A stretch of 41,925 nucleotides of DNA from Saccoglossus kowalevskii (lineage: Eukaryota > Hemichordata > Enteropneusta > Harrimaniidae): NCBI RefSeq assembly GCF_000003605.2, contig NW_003147387.1, forward strand, positions 1-41,925, read 5' to 3'. The translations under genes were made by a program, and so were the position numbers. Positions 33,149 to 41,925 of the stretch are shown piece after piece. Under the pieces are notes generated by a model, which was given only the letters and a program-made list of their open reading frames with translations, searched no databases and was not told the DNA's origin. Each line of letters starts with the position of its first letter. Within the stretch, counting starts at the first letter, position 1.

Positions 33149-33340
33149 GGCAACAGAGAGACAAAACAAAAAAGATGAAAACAGCACGAGGCAAAGCCTC
33201 GAGCAAGACAAGTCCAATAACCAGCAAGCAAACTGAAGGCAGCAGCACACGTGAGAGGACAGCAGCGAATCAGAAAATATCAAACGATGATCAAAGCAAG
33301 AAGAGAATTACTTACAGGATCCAGTGACTTGGTAACAGCG
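33149..33340 (-). promoter_or_regulatory. LINE C 5' UTR
   Basis: A 192-bp leader, shared with LINE D, begins CGCTGTTACC at the satellite junction. It contains a strong donor-like CCT|GTAAGTAA (GT at 33315-33314) and an acceptor-like CTGCCTTCAG ending at 33233, which would define an 83-nt intron. A perfect hairpin CGAGGC/GCCTCG is at 33187-33201. A pyrimidine-rich run (TTTTTTGTTTTGTCTCTCTG) lies just before the ATG. Splicing and promoter functions are not demonstrated. It is unrelated in sequence to the LINE A leader. Confidence 0.6.
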
Positions 33341-34310
33341 AAGATTTATGCGGTCTGCAGAAAAACCAGAGTTAATTCGACATATGGTTGTGGTGTAATA
33401 CATACGTTTCAGTGACCACAACTTCGGATAAGGTGAGTAAAGTGGGAAAACAAATATCTTTCGATTTTGTGTACTATGTGTAATTTCTTACAGAAACTTA
33501 GGTGGTTTGTTATTAAAGGCTAGACAAATAATTATGTTATACAAAATACATTATGAGAAACGCTGCCTTGAATATGAGAAATACATAATTTGCCCCTGCT
33601 TTCTGACCAATAAACGTTTAAGTCGCGCTCTATAGCGACGATACTGTAACAATGTTGTTCAAAGTGAAAATCGTCTCGTCATTTCGGATATTATAATTAA
33701 TCTTAGATTTCTTTTCGGCATAATGTCCAGTATGATTGTAACATTGTTTTAGCATATAGCACTTTAAAGTTTAGCTGCCAGTCAGTACAAACTGTTGATA
33801 GTCAACAATGTAATTAATAGTTTACCTTCATGATTTTTTTAATAACTTGCCCTTTCAGTCGACAGCTACTTCAACATATCCCTGTATCCGCTGGTAGAGG
33901 GCGCAACTCGTGCGAATTTGATGAGCTATCAAACCAAAGTGTAAATTTCTACGGAAGGTCAGTGCCCGGCCACAAAGATCCGCCAATTGGAAGTAATCTG
34001 TGAAATAAAAATGAAAAAAACAAACAAACAAAAAACGGCGATGTTGAATTTTGCCCAAGCATACCCGGGCCTGATTAGACAGTCATGAAACCTGCCCGTC
34101 TGTTGTAAACCCGCCCGATAGAGCCTGGCCATCGTCGAAATTTGGATACTGAAAGATTTGGTCATCTGAATATCGTACATATTCAGGTTGCCGATTCAAT
34201 TATTTCTAATATTTGTTTATTTATCGCCCCGCAATTGAGCGGGGTTATCAAAAATTTGATTATAGACTCATTAGTTGTTCCTCTGCACGGAAATCTTTAG
34301 TAAAAGGCGA
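33341..34310 (-). repeat. Single satellite monomer between LINEs C and D (exactly 970 bp)
   Basis: This is one complete monomer, phased on the target site: it starts AAGATTTATGCGG and ends TAAAAGGCGA. It carries the second-variant markers (gcggTctgcag, gagAaacgc, gaaaAtcgtc, acttTaaagt, ctacGgaag). Because both of its ends are target sites, two adjacent monomers of the array are both occupied by LINEs. Confidence 0.97.
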
Positions 34311-34579
34311 TTTTTAGTTTGTAGGAAAAATCAATTTAACTTATCTTGAGACAGATGTGCAGAGGATCAAACATATACAAATGAACTGCAGGAGCCTCCT
34401 ACTAGCAGGCTGGTCTCACCAGTTCTCGCCACAAGAGGGTACGATCCTCCCTACTGTAAAACTCCTGCTGAAAATAAATATTTAGGGAACAAATGTGTTG
34501 TACTTGGAGGGATGTATCGAGAAAAGTTAACTCGAAAAGTTGAATAGATCAGCATAGAATAGTGGTTTACAAGACAAAT
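34311..34579 (-). promoter_or_regulatory. LINE D 3' UTR
   Basis: This region is almost identical to the LINE C 3' UTR (27915-28183), with a few changes such as cttgAgacag for cttgAaacag and gaaaAtaaat for gaaaTtaaat. It has the same AAAAA end at the satellite junction and the same GCAGGCTGGTCTCACCA block. Confidence 0.65.
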
Positions 34580-37500
34580 TCATGACAAAATGGCGGCATA
34601 CCCAGTCTGTGTTTTTGGACGACAGGACCCCATCTGAGAGAAATCTGGTCTTGCCAACGGTGAAATCAGTTTTCAAACGTGTTTTAATAGAGATCTTTAC
34701 TTGTTGCAATAGTTGGTCCTGAGAAAGATGAATATTTTCAAATGCCGATTTGCATCGAGACTTCCAGATGTGCAATTTGACGATGTTAATCAAATAGAGT
34801 GCTGTACTCGATGGAAAGGATGAAGGTGACGCATCAGATATGCTATAGAAAATTAAGTTCAGATCACAAGGAGATATAATATTGAACCATTTAAAGAACA
34901 AATTATCCAGCCAAGACCACAAGAAAGCGGCAAGGTGGCAGGTGATGAACATGTGAATCATAGTTTCAGGGGAAGTACAGGTCGCACGTGGGCATTTGGA
35001 ACATGAAACATATCCCCATTTGTGCATTACTGATGTTGTAACGACAGCACGGTGAACAATTTTCCAGGACAGACAGATCATATTGTTTTCCAGAATACAC
35101 GAGTGCATACGATGCCAAATCAAAGGCCAGTCAAGGTTCGGGTTTTCTCCCACGACCTTTGGGTAGGTTACCGTATTTCTGGAGAGGTGATCGGACAATT
35201 CTCTAGTTGATGATGTCTTCCAGTTGATGCTTGGGCTTTTCCTCACGATCTGTTTAACCAATTCAGTTGTTGTTTTGTACCAAACTGGGCACGATTCAAA
35301 GTGAGGACTAGAATTAGACCAAAGGTGAGGAAGATAGCGTCTGAGTTCAGAGGCACAGTATGCTGTGAAATAAAGGTTGCAAGGTTTAGTCTGAAAAGAG
35401 ATTTTTATGCTTTTCAGAAGAAGTGACATAGCTTTTGTGAGCAGATGTGATAGGCCCCAACCACCCTTTTCCTTCGGTAAGCAGATCACATCTCTTCGGA
35501 CGTGTTCGTTGCGTCCTCCCCCAAAAAAACCCAAAGATATCGGCCATGATTGACTTCCTAATTGGAAGGGGGCAGGGGAAGAGAGGAGCAATATAGAAAA
35601 AGAGTGGCAAAGCAACAGAGTTCAGAAGAGTTGTCTTACCGGCATAAGTGAGATTTCTTGATTTCCAAGAATTGAGCACATGCTTCAGTTTGATTTGCCG
35701 ATCATACCAATTCAAAGCAGACATATCAGAATTTGAAATCCAGACACCGTTAACTTTTAGTTTATTGCTGTTAAAGGTGAATTGGCAAGGCGAGTCACTA
35801 CGGTGCCTCCACCTGCCAAGCCACAGACCTTTGCACTTAGATTTATTCAGACAAGAGCCCGAGGCTTTAGAAAATCTATCAGACAACATGATAAGGTGGT
35901 TGAGAGATGACAGGTCCGATAGTGAGGCTGTATTATCATCAGCATACTGCACGAGCTTACACTCATCAGTTGATCCAGGAAGGTAAAAGCCCTTGATCTT
36001 TTGGCAGTTCCTCACAGCGGCTGCAAATGGCTCGATGAACAGCACATAAAGCAGGGGAGAAAGAGGGCATCCTTGGCGAACTCCTCTAGATAACATAATG
36101 GGGGGGTGACAAATGACCATTAACCAGAACAGAGCTGGTGATACCATTATACAGACATGATATGAAGTGACTGAATTGGGGACCAAAATTCATACGAAAA
36201 AGAACTTTGTGCAGAAAACTCCATTCCACCTGGTCAAAGGCTTTCTGTTGGTCCAATGAGATAAGCAGGCCTGACATATTACGATCATTAGCATGAAACA
36301 CAATATCACGGATGATTTGAATGTTTTCTTGGATCGATCTTCCAGAGACACCACATGTTTGAAAGGGAGATAACAGACTAGAGATGACAGGTTTCAGGCG
36401 GTTACAGAGAGATTTGGAGATCAGCTTGTAGTCCACATTCAAAAGCGATATAGGACGTTTGTTCTTTGGATCGAGGTGAGAGTTTTCATTGCCAGGTTTG
36501 GTGACATCAATATCCTTATTGATAAGGGTGATGACGCCTTTCTTTTGAGATGAAGAAAGATGACCGGAAGAAAGCTCTTCATTGATGACGTCAGTCAGAT
36601 CATATTTCAGAAAGTGCCAGCAATGAATATAAAATTCCTTTGGCAAACCATCCCTTCCGGGTGTTTTGTTGTTCTCCATGCCCCTAAGGGCATGTTCAAT
36701 TTCAGAAGTTTTCAGAGGTGATTCCAAAGAATCACGCTGGCTACTTGAAAGACTGTGAGTCACCTGTGAAAGAAAAAAATCCTGATCTTCTTCGTCAAGT
36801 GATGATTTAGAAGTGAACAGAGATGCATAGAAGTTGTGAATTGTATTCAAAATATTTTTCTGAGAATGGTGAATGTCTTCATTCGTGTCTCTGATGGCAG
36901 AAATTACTTTCCTTTTTCCGCGACGGCGTTCACGACCAAGAAAATAACGAGAGCACTTCTCATTTTCATCAAGATTCTGAACCCGCGCACGGATTTTGGC
37001 GCCTTCGAGATTAGACATATTCAGGGAGTTGATTTGATCCCTTACAGAAGAATACTGCTCAAGGCTGGATTGGGACCGGTCCCCCTGATTCAGCTTGGAC
37101 GTCAGATGCTGAAGCTCATCATTAAGATATTTAAGTTTGACCTTTCTTGCATGAGATTTTTGACAAGCATATGAAATGAGACAAGATTTACAACGGTCTT
37201 TAACCATATCCCACCATTCACTGATGTTATCAAAGGCCGGCTTCAGAGTCTTCCATCTTTCATAGTCGTCTTCGATGGATCTTATAATCTCCGGATCCTG
37301 GAAGAGTGAGACGTTACATTTCCATACTCCAGGTCCCCGAGCAGGGGAATTAAAGGCTTTAAGCAGAATACATACAGCATCATGATCAGAAAGAGTGAAA
37401 GCAGAAATAGTCGCAGAAGATACATTCAGGGATGAAGATACATACAATCGGTCAATCCTAGATGAAACAGAGTTGTTCTTGTTGCGCCAGGTGAATTGTG

Positions 37501-38065
37501 ATGTAGAAGGATGATGCTTTCGCCAAACATCCACAAGACTAAGTTCAGAGCAAAGATCTCCCAACTCTAAGCCCCCTACATAGGAATGGGAGCATGTTAG
37601 AGAACCTCCCAACTTGTCCATACTACTCTCAATACAATTAAAGTCCCCACCAAGAATCAGGGGGTAGTTACCTCCAAGAAATTGATGAAGCGAGTCAAGG
37701 AATTTTTTCCTCCGAGAAGGCATATTAGGAGCATACACAGAAATAACTTTAAAAAGGTTTGTGTTCCACTTCACAACACTTGATACCACTCTGCCACTAT
37801 CATCAGAAACCGCGTTGTCAAATGAAACATTACATTTCGGTGAAAGGAGGATCCCCACACCTCTGCTGTTGTTCGAGCCGAGACTCCATATCGCACTACC
37901 ACCCCATTCTCTCTCCCACTGCTTTCCTTCCTCAAGAGAACAGACATGTGCCTCCTGGACAAGGATGATATCAAAGTTAGATTCATGACAGTATTTGAAA
38001 AAAAGAGACCTTTTCATATAATCTTTTAAACCATTTATGTTTACTGAAATAATAGAGACGGACAT
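34580..38065 (-). pseudogene. LINE D ORF2: endonuclease-reverse transcriptase with several frameshifts
   Basis: It starts at ATG 38065 (MSVSIISVN) and keeps all endonuclease motifs (VQEAHV, SVYAPN, GGDFN, SRIDR, SDHD) and RT motifs ([31 protein letters not shown]), but the frame is interrupted. A 7-G run at about 36101-36107 (6 G in C) shifts it between VNGHLSPP and MLSRGVRQ. The homopolymer near 35518-35528 (CCCCC then AAAAAAA) shifts it at GFFWG. Several small indels at 34610-34670 corrupt the last ~35 codons, so the open frame overruns to 34527 while the homologous stop is at 34580. The C-terminal CPRATC...HMFITC motif is present. This copy should be inactive unless the indels are sequencing errors. 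Confidence 0.9.
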
Positions 38066-38085
38066 ATTTTTGGTGAGAAGAACCT

Positions 38086-39540
38086 TTATTTCGTAAAATA
38101 ATCATCAAAATAGCTGGATTCTTTGTTCAGAACCCATTGTGGGTGGGCTTCGCAACAGTGGACGAGCCACTCGGATGGCGTGACAGACACCGCTTCACAT
38201 GCTTCGACAGGGCAGAGCAGTTGCACCGTGTCCAGAAAAGAGTGGTGAGCTTGGAGATGAGAAACCAGGGCAGGCCATCCAGTAAATTCGCTATTGCAGT
38301 CCGCATCAGACACTCGGTGACATGTAACTTCCACCTGGTTCAGTTTGTGGAGGCGAGAATCTCTTGTCCTCAACAAGGCAGCCTTAGTTTCAGTATTCAC
38401 ATTCGGTGTGTTTAGACTTTGTTCGTCAGCACTGGTGAAGCTCTCGCAATCAGAAACAATAGTGACATCGTGTGAAAAGCCAGGGACCCTAGTTCGTTTG
38501 TGATCTTCAGTGGAGGGAACATAGTCATCTTCTGCTGGGCGTTTTCCGCTAGCAAGATGGGGAAGAATAGGAGCTTCAGCCACCATATCAGAAATGTCTT
38601 CGGGTTCACTACCAACAGTTTCAGATGGTGATACACTGGCGGGTGAAGAAGAGATGGCGCCTGGACCAGAAGTAGTTTTCGCAGAATCATGTTTAGAAAT
38701 AGGCAAGATCGGAGGAGAATCGTAATTCATATCAGATTGAACCGGACAGGCAGGTGAGATTACAGGGTCAGTGATATCAGCCGAATCAGCTGGAGAGGTA
38801 TCATGGACAGGTTTGTCAGGAGCAGGATCAGATGTCCGGCTTGCTTGTGGTGCTGTGGACCACTTGTTCAGAACACTGGCTTTGTTCGCAAAAGAGACTT
38901 TACATTGGCGGAAGTTGTGCCCGTTTTCATGGCACACAGTACACTTTATGTCATTGGTACAGTTGTCAATAGAGTGGCCAACTCCAAGACAGCGAAAGCA
39001 AACTATTTCTTTGCATTCTTTAGCAAAGTGATCAACTCCGTGACAGCGGGCACAGATTTTAGGCTGACCGGGATAAGAAATCCAAACATTTCTGTTACAG
39101 ATCCGTAGACGGGGGGGAATATTTCCCCCCAATTTAACTTTATATTGACGAATTCCATTAAAGCAAGTAGGAAACTCAGAGTAGATGCATTTTCGTGCAG
39201 CAAGAACCTTTCCAAATCTAGATAAAGCATGTTGCATGTATGAGTCATCTAGATCATTGCCCACGTATGAGGCGGTGACGATAGTGGATTCTTCATATGA
39301 AGATGAGGAACAGTCTGCTGAGGCAGCAATTTTCTCTTCAAAATTTCTTCTGAAGGATAAGGAACGAAAGGTGACATCATATTTTGATGGACCAAGCTTT
39401 TCAACAGCTTCCAAGTGAAGCTTCACATCAATGTCGAAGGATTTTAAATAATCAAACACCTGTTTAGGTGTTGCAGATTCAGATTTTAAAACCAAACAAA
39501 GAACTCTGTCTTTTCTGCCAATAGGCCGAATTCCAGCCAT
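38086..39540 (-). CDS. LINE D ORF1: gag-like zinc-knuckle protein (484 aa)
   Basis: This is an intact ORF1 with the same start context (GCCATGG, ATG at 39540), length and architecture as LINE C: an RRM-like N-terminal region, three CCHC knuckles at residues 163-213 and two C2H2-like motifs at 407-433 and 443-466. Only a few substitutions separate it from C (for example KCIYSE for KCVYSE and ALLRTRD for ALSRTRD). A full-length ORF1 in three C-family copies next to damaged ORF2s indicates young copies. It ends 20 nt before ORF2, as in C. Confidence 0.92.
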   Translation of the reverse strand: MAGIRPIGRKDRVLCLVLKSESATPKQVFDYLKSFDIDVKLHLEAVEKLGPSKYDVTFRSLSFRRNFEEKIAASADCSSSSYEESTIVTASYVGNDLDDSYMQHALSRFGKVLAARKCIYSEFPTCFNGIRQYKVKLGGNIPPRLRICNRNVWISYPGQPKICARCHGVDHFAKECKEIVCFRCLGVGHSIDNCTNDIKCTVCHENGHNFRQCKVSFANKASVLNKWSTAPQASRTSDPAPDKPVHDTSPADSADITDPVISPACPVQSDMNYDSPPILPISKHDSAKTTSGPGAISSSPASVSPSETVGSEPEDISDMVAEAPILPHLASGKRPAEDDYVPSTEDHKRTRVPGFSHDVTIVSDCESFTSADEQSLNTPNVNTETKAALLRTRDSRLHKLNQVEVTCHRVSDADCNSEFTGWPALVSHLQAHHSFLDTVQLLCPVEACEAVSVTPSEWLVHCCEAHPQWVLNKESSYFDDYFTK

Positions 39541-39732
39541 GGCAACAGAGAGACAAAACAAAAAAGATGAAAACAGCACGAGGCAAAGCCTCGAGCAAGA
39601 CAAGTCCAATATCCAGCAAGCAAACTGAAGGCAGCAGCACACGTGAGAGGACAGCAGCGAATCAGAAAATATCAAACGATGATCAAAGCAAGAAGAGAAT
39701 TACTTACAGGATCCAGTGACTTGGTAACAGCG
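39541..39732 (-). promoter_or_regulatory. LINE D 5' UTR
   Basis: This 192-bp leader is nearly identical to that of LINE C, including the donor-like GTAAGTAA, the acceptor-like CTGCCTTCAG, the CGAGGC/GCCTCG hairpin at 39579-39593 and the pyrimidine run before the ATG. Sharing the complete leader with C supports full-length mobilisation or duplication. Confidence 0.6.
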
Positions 39733-40703
39733 AAGATTTATGCGGTCTGCAGAAAAACCAGAGTTAATTCGACATATGGTTGTGGTGTAATACATACGTT
39801 TCAGTGACCACAACTTCGGATAAGGTGAGTAAAGTGGGAAAACAAATATCTTTCGATTTTGTGTACTATGTGTAATTTCTTACAGAAACTTAGGTGGTTT
39901 GTTATTAAAGGCTAGACAAATAATTATGTTATACAAAATACATTATGAGAAACGCTGCCTTGAATATGAGAAATACATAATTTGCCCCTGCTTTCTGACC
40001 AATAAACGTTTAAGTCGCGCTCTATAGCGACGATACTGTAACAATGTTGTTCAAAGTGAAAATCGTCTCGTCATTTCGGATATTATAATTAATCTTAGAT
40101 TTCTTTTCGGCATAATGTCCAGTATGATTGTAACATTGTTTTAGCATATAGCACTTTAAAGTTTAGCTGCCAGTCAGTACAAACTGTTGATAGTCAACAA
40201 TGTAATTAATAGTTTACCTTCATGATTTTTTTATAACTTGCCCTTTCAGTCGACAGCTACTTCAACATATCCCTGTATCCGCTGGTAGAGGGCGCAACTC
40301 GTGCGAATTTGATGAGCTATCAAACCAAAGTGTAAATTTTTTACGGAAGGTCAGTGCCCGGCCACAAAGATCCGCCAATTGGAAGTAATCTGTGAAATAA
40401 AAATGAAAAAAACAAACAAACAAAAAACGGCGATGTTTGAATTTTGCCCAAGCATACCCGGGCCTGATTAGACAGTCATGAAACCTGCCCGTCTGTTGTA
40501 AACCCGCCCGATAGAGCCTGGCCATCGTCGAAATTTGGATACTGAAAGATTTGGTCATCTGAATATCGTACATATTCAGGTTGCCGATTCAATTATTTCT
40601 AATATTTGTTTATTTATCGCCCCGCAATTGAGCGGGGTTATCAAAAATTTGATTATAGACTCATTAGTTGTTCCTCTGCACGGAAATCTTTAGTAAAAGG
40701 CGA
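39733..40703 (-). repeat. Single satellite monomer between LINEs D and E (971 bp)
   Basis: This is one complete second-variant monomer, bounded on both sides by the LINE target site. Private indels include ttttttTataac near 40230, aattttttTacgg near 40337 and gatgtTTgaa near 40435, the last shifting the recurring short frame. It shows that three consecutive monomers carry LINEs. Confidence 0.96.
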
Positions 40704-40952
40704 TTTTTGATTTAGGAGGTTAAATCAATCAATCAATCATTCATCAAGAAGACGAAATGAGATTACAGGCCCCTCCTAGGCAGGCCAGCCTCGCTGGATC
40801 TCACCACATAAGACTTCGAGTCCTCCTGCCTGATGTTATGTAGCCTGAATGTCTATGGAAAAGTCCAAAAGCAACAGAAACAGAGATGTGTAACTTTGAA
40901 TTGATTGCGCTAATCGATGAACAGTAGTGATGCTGAGCTCGGGCCATTATGA
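40704..40952 (-). promoter_or_regulatory. LINE E 3' UTR
   Basis: It shares with the C/D 3' UTR a C/T-rich block in the same place (CAGGCCCCTCCTAGGCAGG, then GGATCTCACCACA, then CGAGTCCTCCTGCCTGATG on the strand shown), although flanking sequence differs. It ends with GATT repeats and five A's at the junction in sense. The shared block is a candidate RT-recognition structure. Confidence 0.55.
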
Positions 40953-41924
40953 TTAAGTTGGAGAACTGGGTTGATTGGTCAGGTGGAGTGGTTGCCAAAG
41001 GGAGACGTATTTCGCTCTGGAGAAACGCAGTTGATCAGTCTGGAGTCGTCTTTTGATGTCTTCATTGATGTTCAAAATGGCCGATTCAGATGACAAGTGG
41101 ATGTTTTCAAAGGCGGCTTTACATCTGGTCTTCCAAATATGGAGTTTAACTAAGTTAATGATGTAAAGGGCGGAGTTGTTGGGAAATGACGTGTGCACGG
41201 GGTCGGCTAAGCTGTAGATGATGAGGTTGGATGTACAGACGTTTAAGAGACCAAAGTGACGAAAAATGAAGCTTTCCACCCAAGACCATAGGGAAGCCGA
41301 AAAATCGCAAGAAATAAACATGTGATGTATTGTCTCTGGCATAGTACAAGAGAGACGAGGACACATTTGACTGGTGGCGTATCCCCATCTATGCATCATA
41401 ATGGTGGTGGTAAGTGCATTATGGATTATTCTCCAAGACAGGTCCCTCATGTTCATGTCCAGAAGGGGGGCATGAACTCTGTGCCAAATAGTGTTCCAGT
41501 CGAGACAGCCCTTCAACTCCATCACACGTGGGTATATAGAAGCTTGATTCAGGAGTAAGCCATATAATTCTTTCGTGGTGGCTTTATTGCAAATAATGTT
41601 GTTGTCCATTCTATGTACTGTACGAGCAAGGGTGATGATAGAAGCATACCAGGGAGGTTCCGGTGGGAAGTGTGGGCCAATGTTTGACCACATGTTCGGC
41701 AGAAGCCACCTGAGATCTGAGGCACAGTATGCCTTGGTGAAATAGCAGCAGGGACGATCATGGAAGCATGAGAAGACAGTTTTCAACAGCAGAGCATTTG
41801 CCATGCTGTGGAGATGTACGAGGCCCCAACCCCCCTTCGTCATAGGCAGATGAATAACATCGCGGCGGACCTTTTCCTTTCTTTCTTCCCCAAAGAAGCG
41901 GAATATATCAACTTGAATTTGTTT
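40953..41924 (-). CDS. LINE E ORF2 C-terminal part (323 aa, partial)
   Basis: The open frame runs from the window edge (codons from 41924) to the stop at 40953, so the true start lies outside. It corresponds to the region after the RT core: IFRFFGEERKEKVRRDVIHL aligns with the [18 protein letters not shown]-type segment of LINE C without a frameshift. This supports the C and D homopolymer indels being lesions or errors. KGGWGLVHL follows, then the C-terminal motif C-X4-C-X7-H-X4-C (CPRLSC...HMFISC), then NLVKLHIWKTRCKAAFENIHLS, closely matching the NIVKLHIWKSRCKSAFENIHLS segment of C. It ends RLQTDQLRFSRAKYVSLWQP. An internal ATG at 41843 is not a real start. The product would be the C-terminal domain of the endonuclease-RT. 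Confidence 0.88.
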   Translation of the reverse strand, partial: KQIQVDIFRFFGEERKEKVRRDVIHLPMTKGGWGLVHLHSMANALLLKTVFSCFHDRPCCYFTKAYCASDLRWLLPNMWSNIGPHFPPEPPWYASIITLARTVHRMDNNIICNKATTKELYGLLLNQASIYPRVMELKGCLDWNTIWHRVHAPLLDMNMRDLSWRIIHNALTTTIMMHRWGYATSQMCPRLSCTMPETIHHMFISCDFSASLWSWVESFIFRHFGLLNVCTSNLIIYSLADPVHTSFPNNSALYIINLVKLHIWKTRCKAAFENIHLSSESAILNINEDIKRRLQTDQLRFSRAKYVSLWQPLHLTNQPSSPT

Positions 41925-41925
41925 T

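Larger units (their letters stand above)
27915..33340 (-). mobile_element. LINE C: full-length satellite-inserted non-LTR retrotransposon (5426 bp)
   Basis: This is the most complete element. In its sense orientation: satellite ATAAATCTT, then the 5' end CGCTGTTACC, a 192-bp 5' UTR, ORF1 (33148-31694), a 20-nt spacer, ORF2 (31673-28184 with one frameshift), a 269-bp 3' UTR ending in AAAAA, then satellite TCGCC. The left and right satellite flanks rejoin to an intact monomer sequence with no duplicated or missing base, so the insertion is blunt. There is no poly(A) tail beyond five A's and no AATAAA. The domain order (CCHC gag, AP endonuclease, RT, C-terminal CCHC) fits the L1/Tx1 group; the exact clade needs a phylogeny. 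Confidence 0.95.
34311..39732 (-). mobile_element. LINE D: second full-length copy at the same target (5422 bp)
   Basis: This is a near-copy of LINE C by eye, with identical 5' and 3' ends and identical junctions (...GGCGA at 34310, AAGATTTATG from 39733). It again shows no duplication or loss of target bases. Differences are scattered substitutions and small indels, concentrated toward the ORF2 C-terminus. Together with the monomer on its right it forms a 6393-bp block matching the 6396-bp block of LINE C plus its monomer, so it may be a tandem duplicate and not an independent insertion. Confidence 0.94.
40704..41925 (-). mobile_element. LINE E: diverged element at the same target (3' part in window)
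   Basis: Its 3' end abuts satellite TCGCC at 40703/40704, exactly as in C and D, but its sequence is clearly different. The sense 3' end reads ...AAATCAAAAA, preceded by about four GATT units (40725-40740). Upstream are a 249-bp 3' UTR and an open ORF2 C-terminus that runs off the window. The 5' part is not visible, so whether it is full length, or the same family as LINE A, cannot be decided here. Confidence 0.9.

Noticed and set aside
27895-33350. LTR retrotransposon or target-site duplication flanking LINE C
   Set aside because: There are no direct terminal repeats and no duplicated target bases; the flanks rejoin exactly to an uninterrupted monomer.

Overview
This is eukaryotic, almost certainly metazoan, repetitive DNA with no ordinary host gene visible. 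Two components make up essentially the whole window: a tandem satellite with a ~970-bp monomer, and endonuclease-type non-LTR retrotransposons (LINEs) of L1/Tx1-like organisation embedded in it. Each complete element has a gag-like ORF1 with three CCHC zinc knuckles, and an ORF2 with an apurinic-type endonuclease, a YADD reverse transcriptase and a C-terminal Cys/His motif. There are no LTRs, no long poly(A) tails and no bacterial-type genes. I cannot name the species. LAYOUT: 1-12837 is about 13 head-to-tail satellite monomers, '+' orientation. 12838-16990 is LINE A ('+'), full at its 5' end and cut off inside ORF2. 16991-19871 is LINE B ('-'), joined tail-to-tail to A and also cut off inside ORF2. 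19872-27914 is about 8 monomers in '-' orientation, so array polarity flips at 16990/16991. 27915-33340 is LINE C ('-', 5426 bp, full length). 33341-34310 is exactly one 970-bp monomer. 34311-39732 is LINE D ('-', 5422 bp, near-copy of C). 39733-40703 is one monomer (971 bp). 40704 to the window end is the 3' part of LINE E ('-'), clearly diverged from C/D. MAIN OBSERVATION: C, D and E all sit at the same nucleotide of the satellite, in the same orientation relative to the monomer, with no target-site duplication or deletion at the junctions that can be tested. A enters within 2 bp of that point. In satellite orientation the site is ATAAATCTT^TCGCC. A and C/D are strongly diverged at protein level yet share the site and a conserved pair of C2H2-like fingers at the ORF1 C-terminus. 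The best reading is a lineage of satellite-specific non-LTR retrotransposons. Targeting other multicopy sequences (U2 snRNA genes, 5S rRNA genes, microsatellites, a DNA transposon) is established for the Tx1 clade; a ~970-bp satellite target would be a new type as far as I know. HOW THE PARTS FIT: ORF1 would package element RNA, the ORF2 endonuclease would nick the monomer, and the RT would copy from the 3' UTR. C+monomer and D+monomer form a 6.39-kb unit that may itself have been tandemly duplicated. ORF1 is intact in A, B, C and D. ORF2 is broken in A, B and D and carries one homopolymer frameshift in C, so no visible copy is proven active. The satellite also carries hairpins, splice-like signals on both strands and short protein-like reading frames, suggesting descent from a transcribed or coding sequence.
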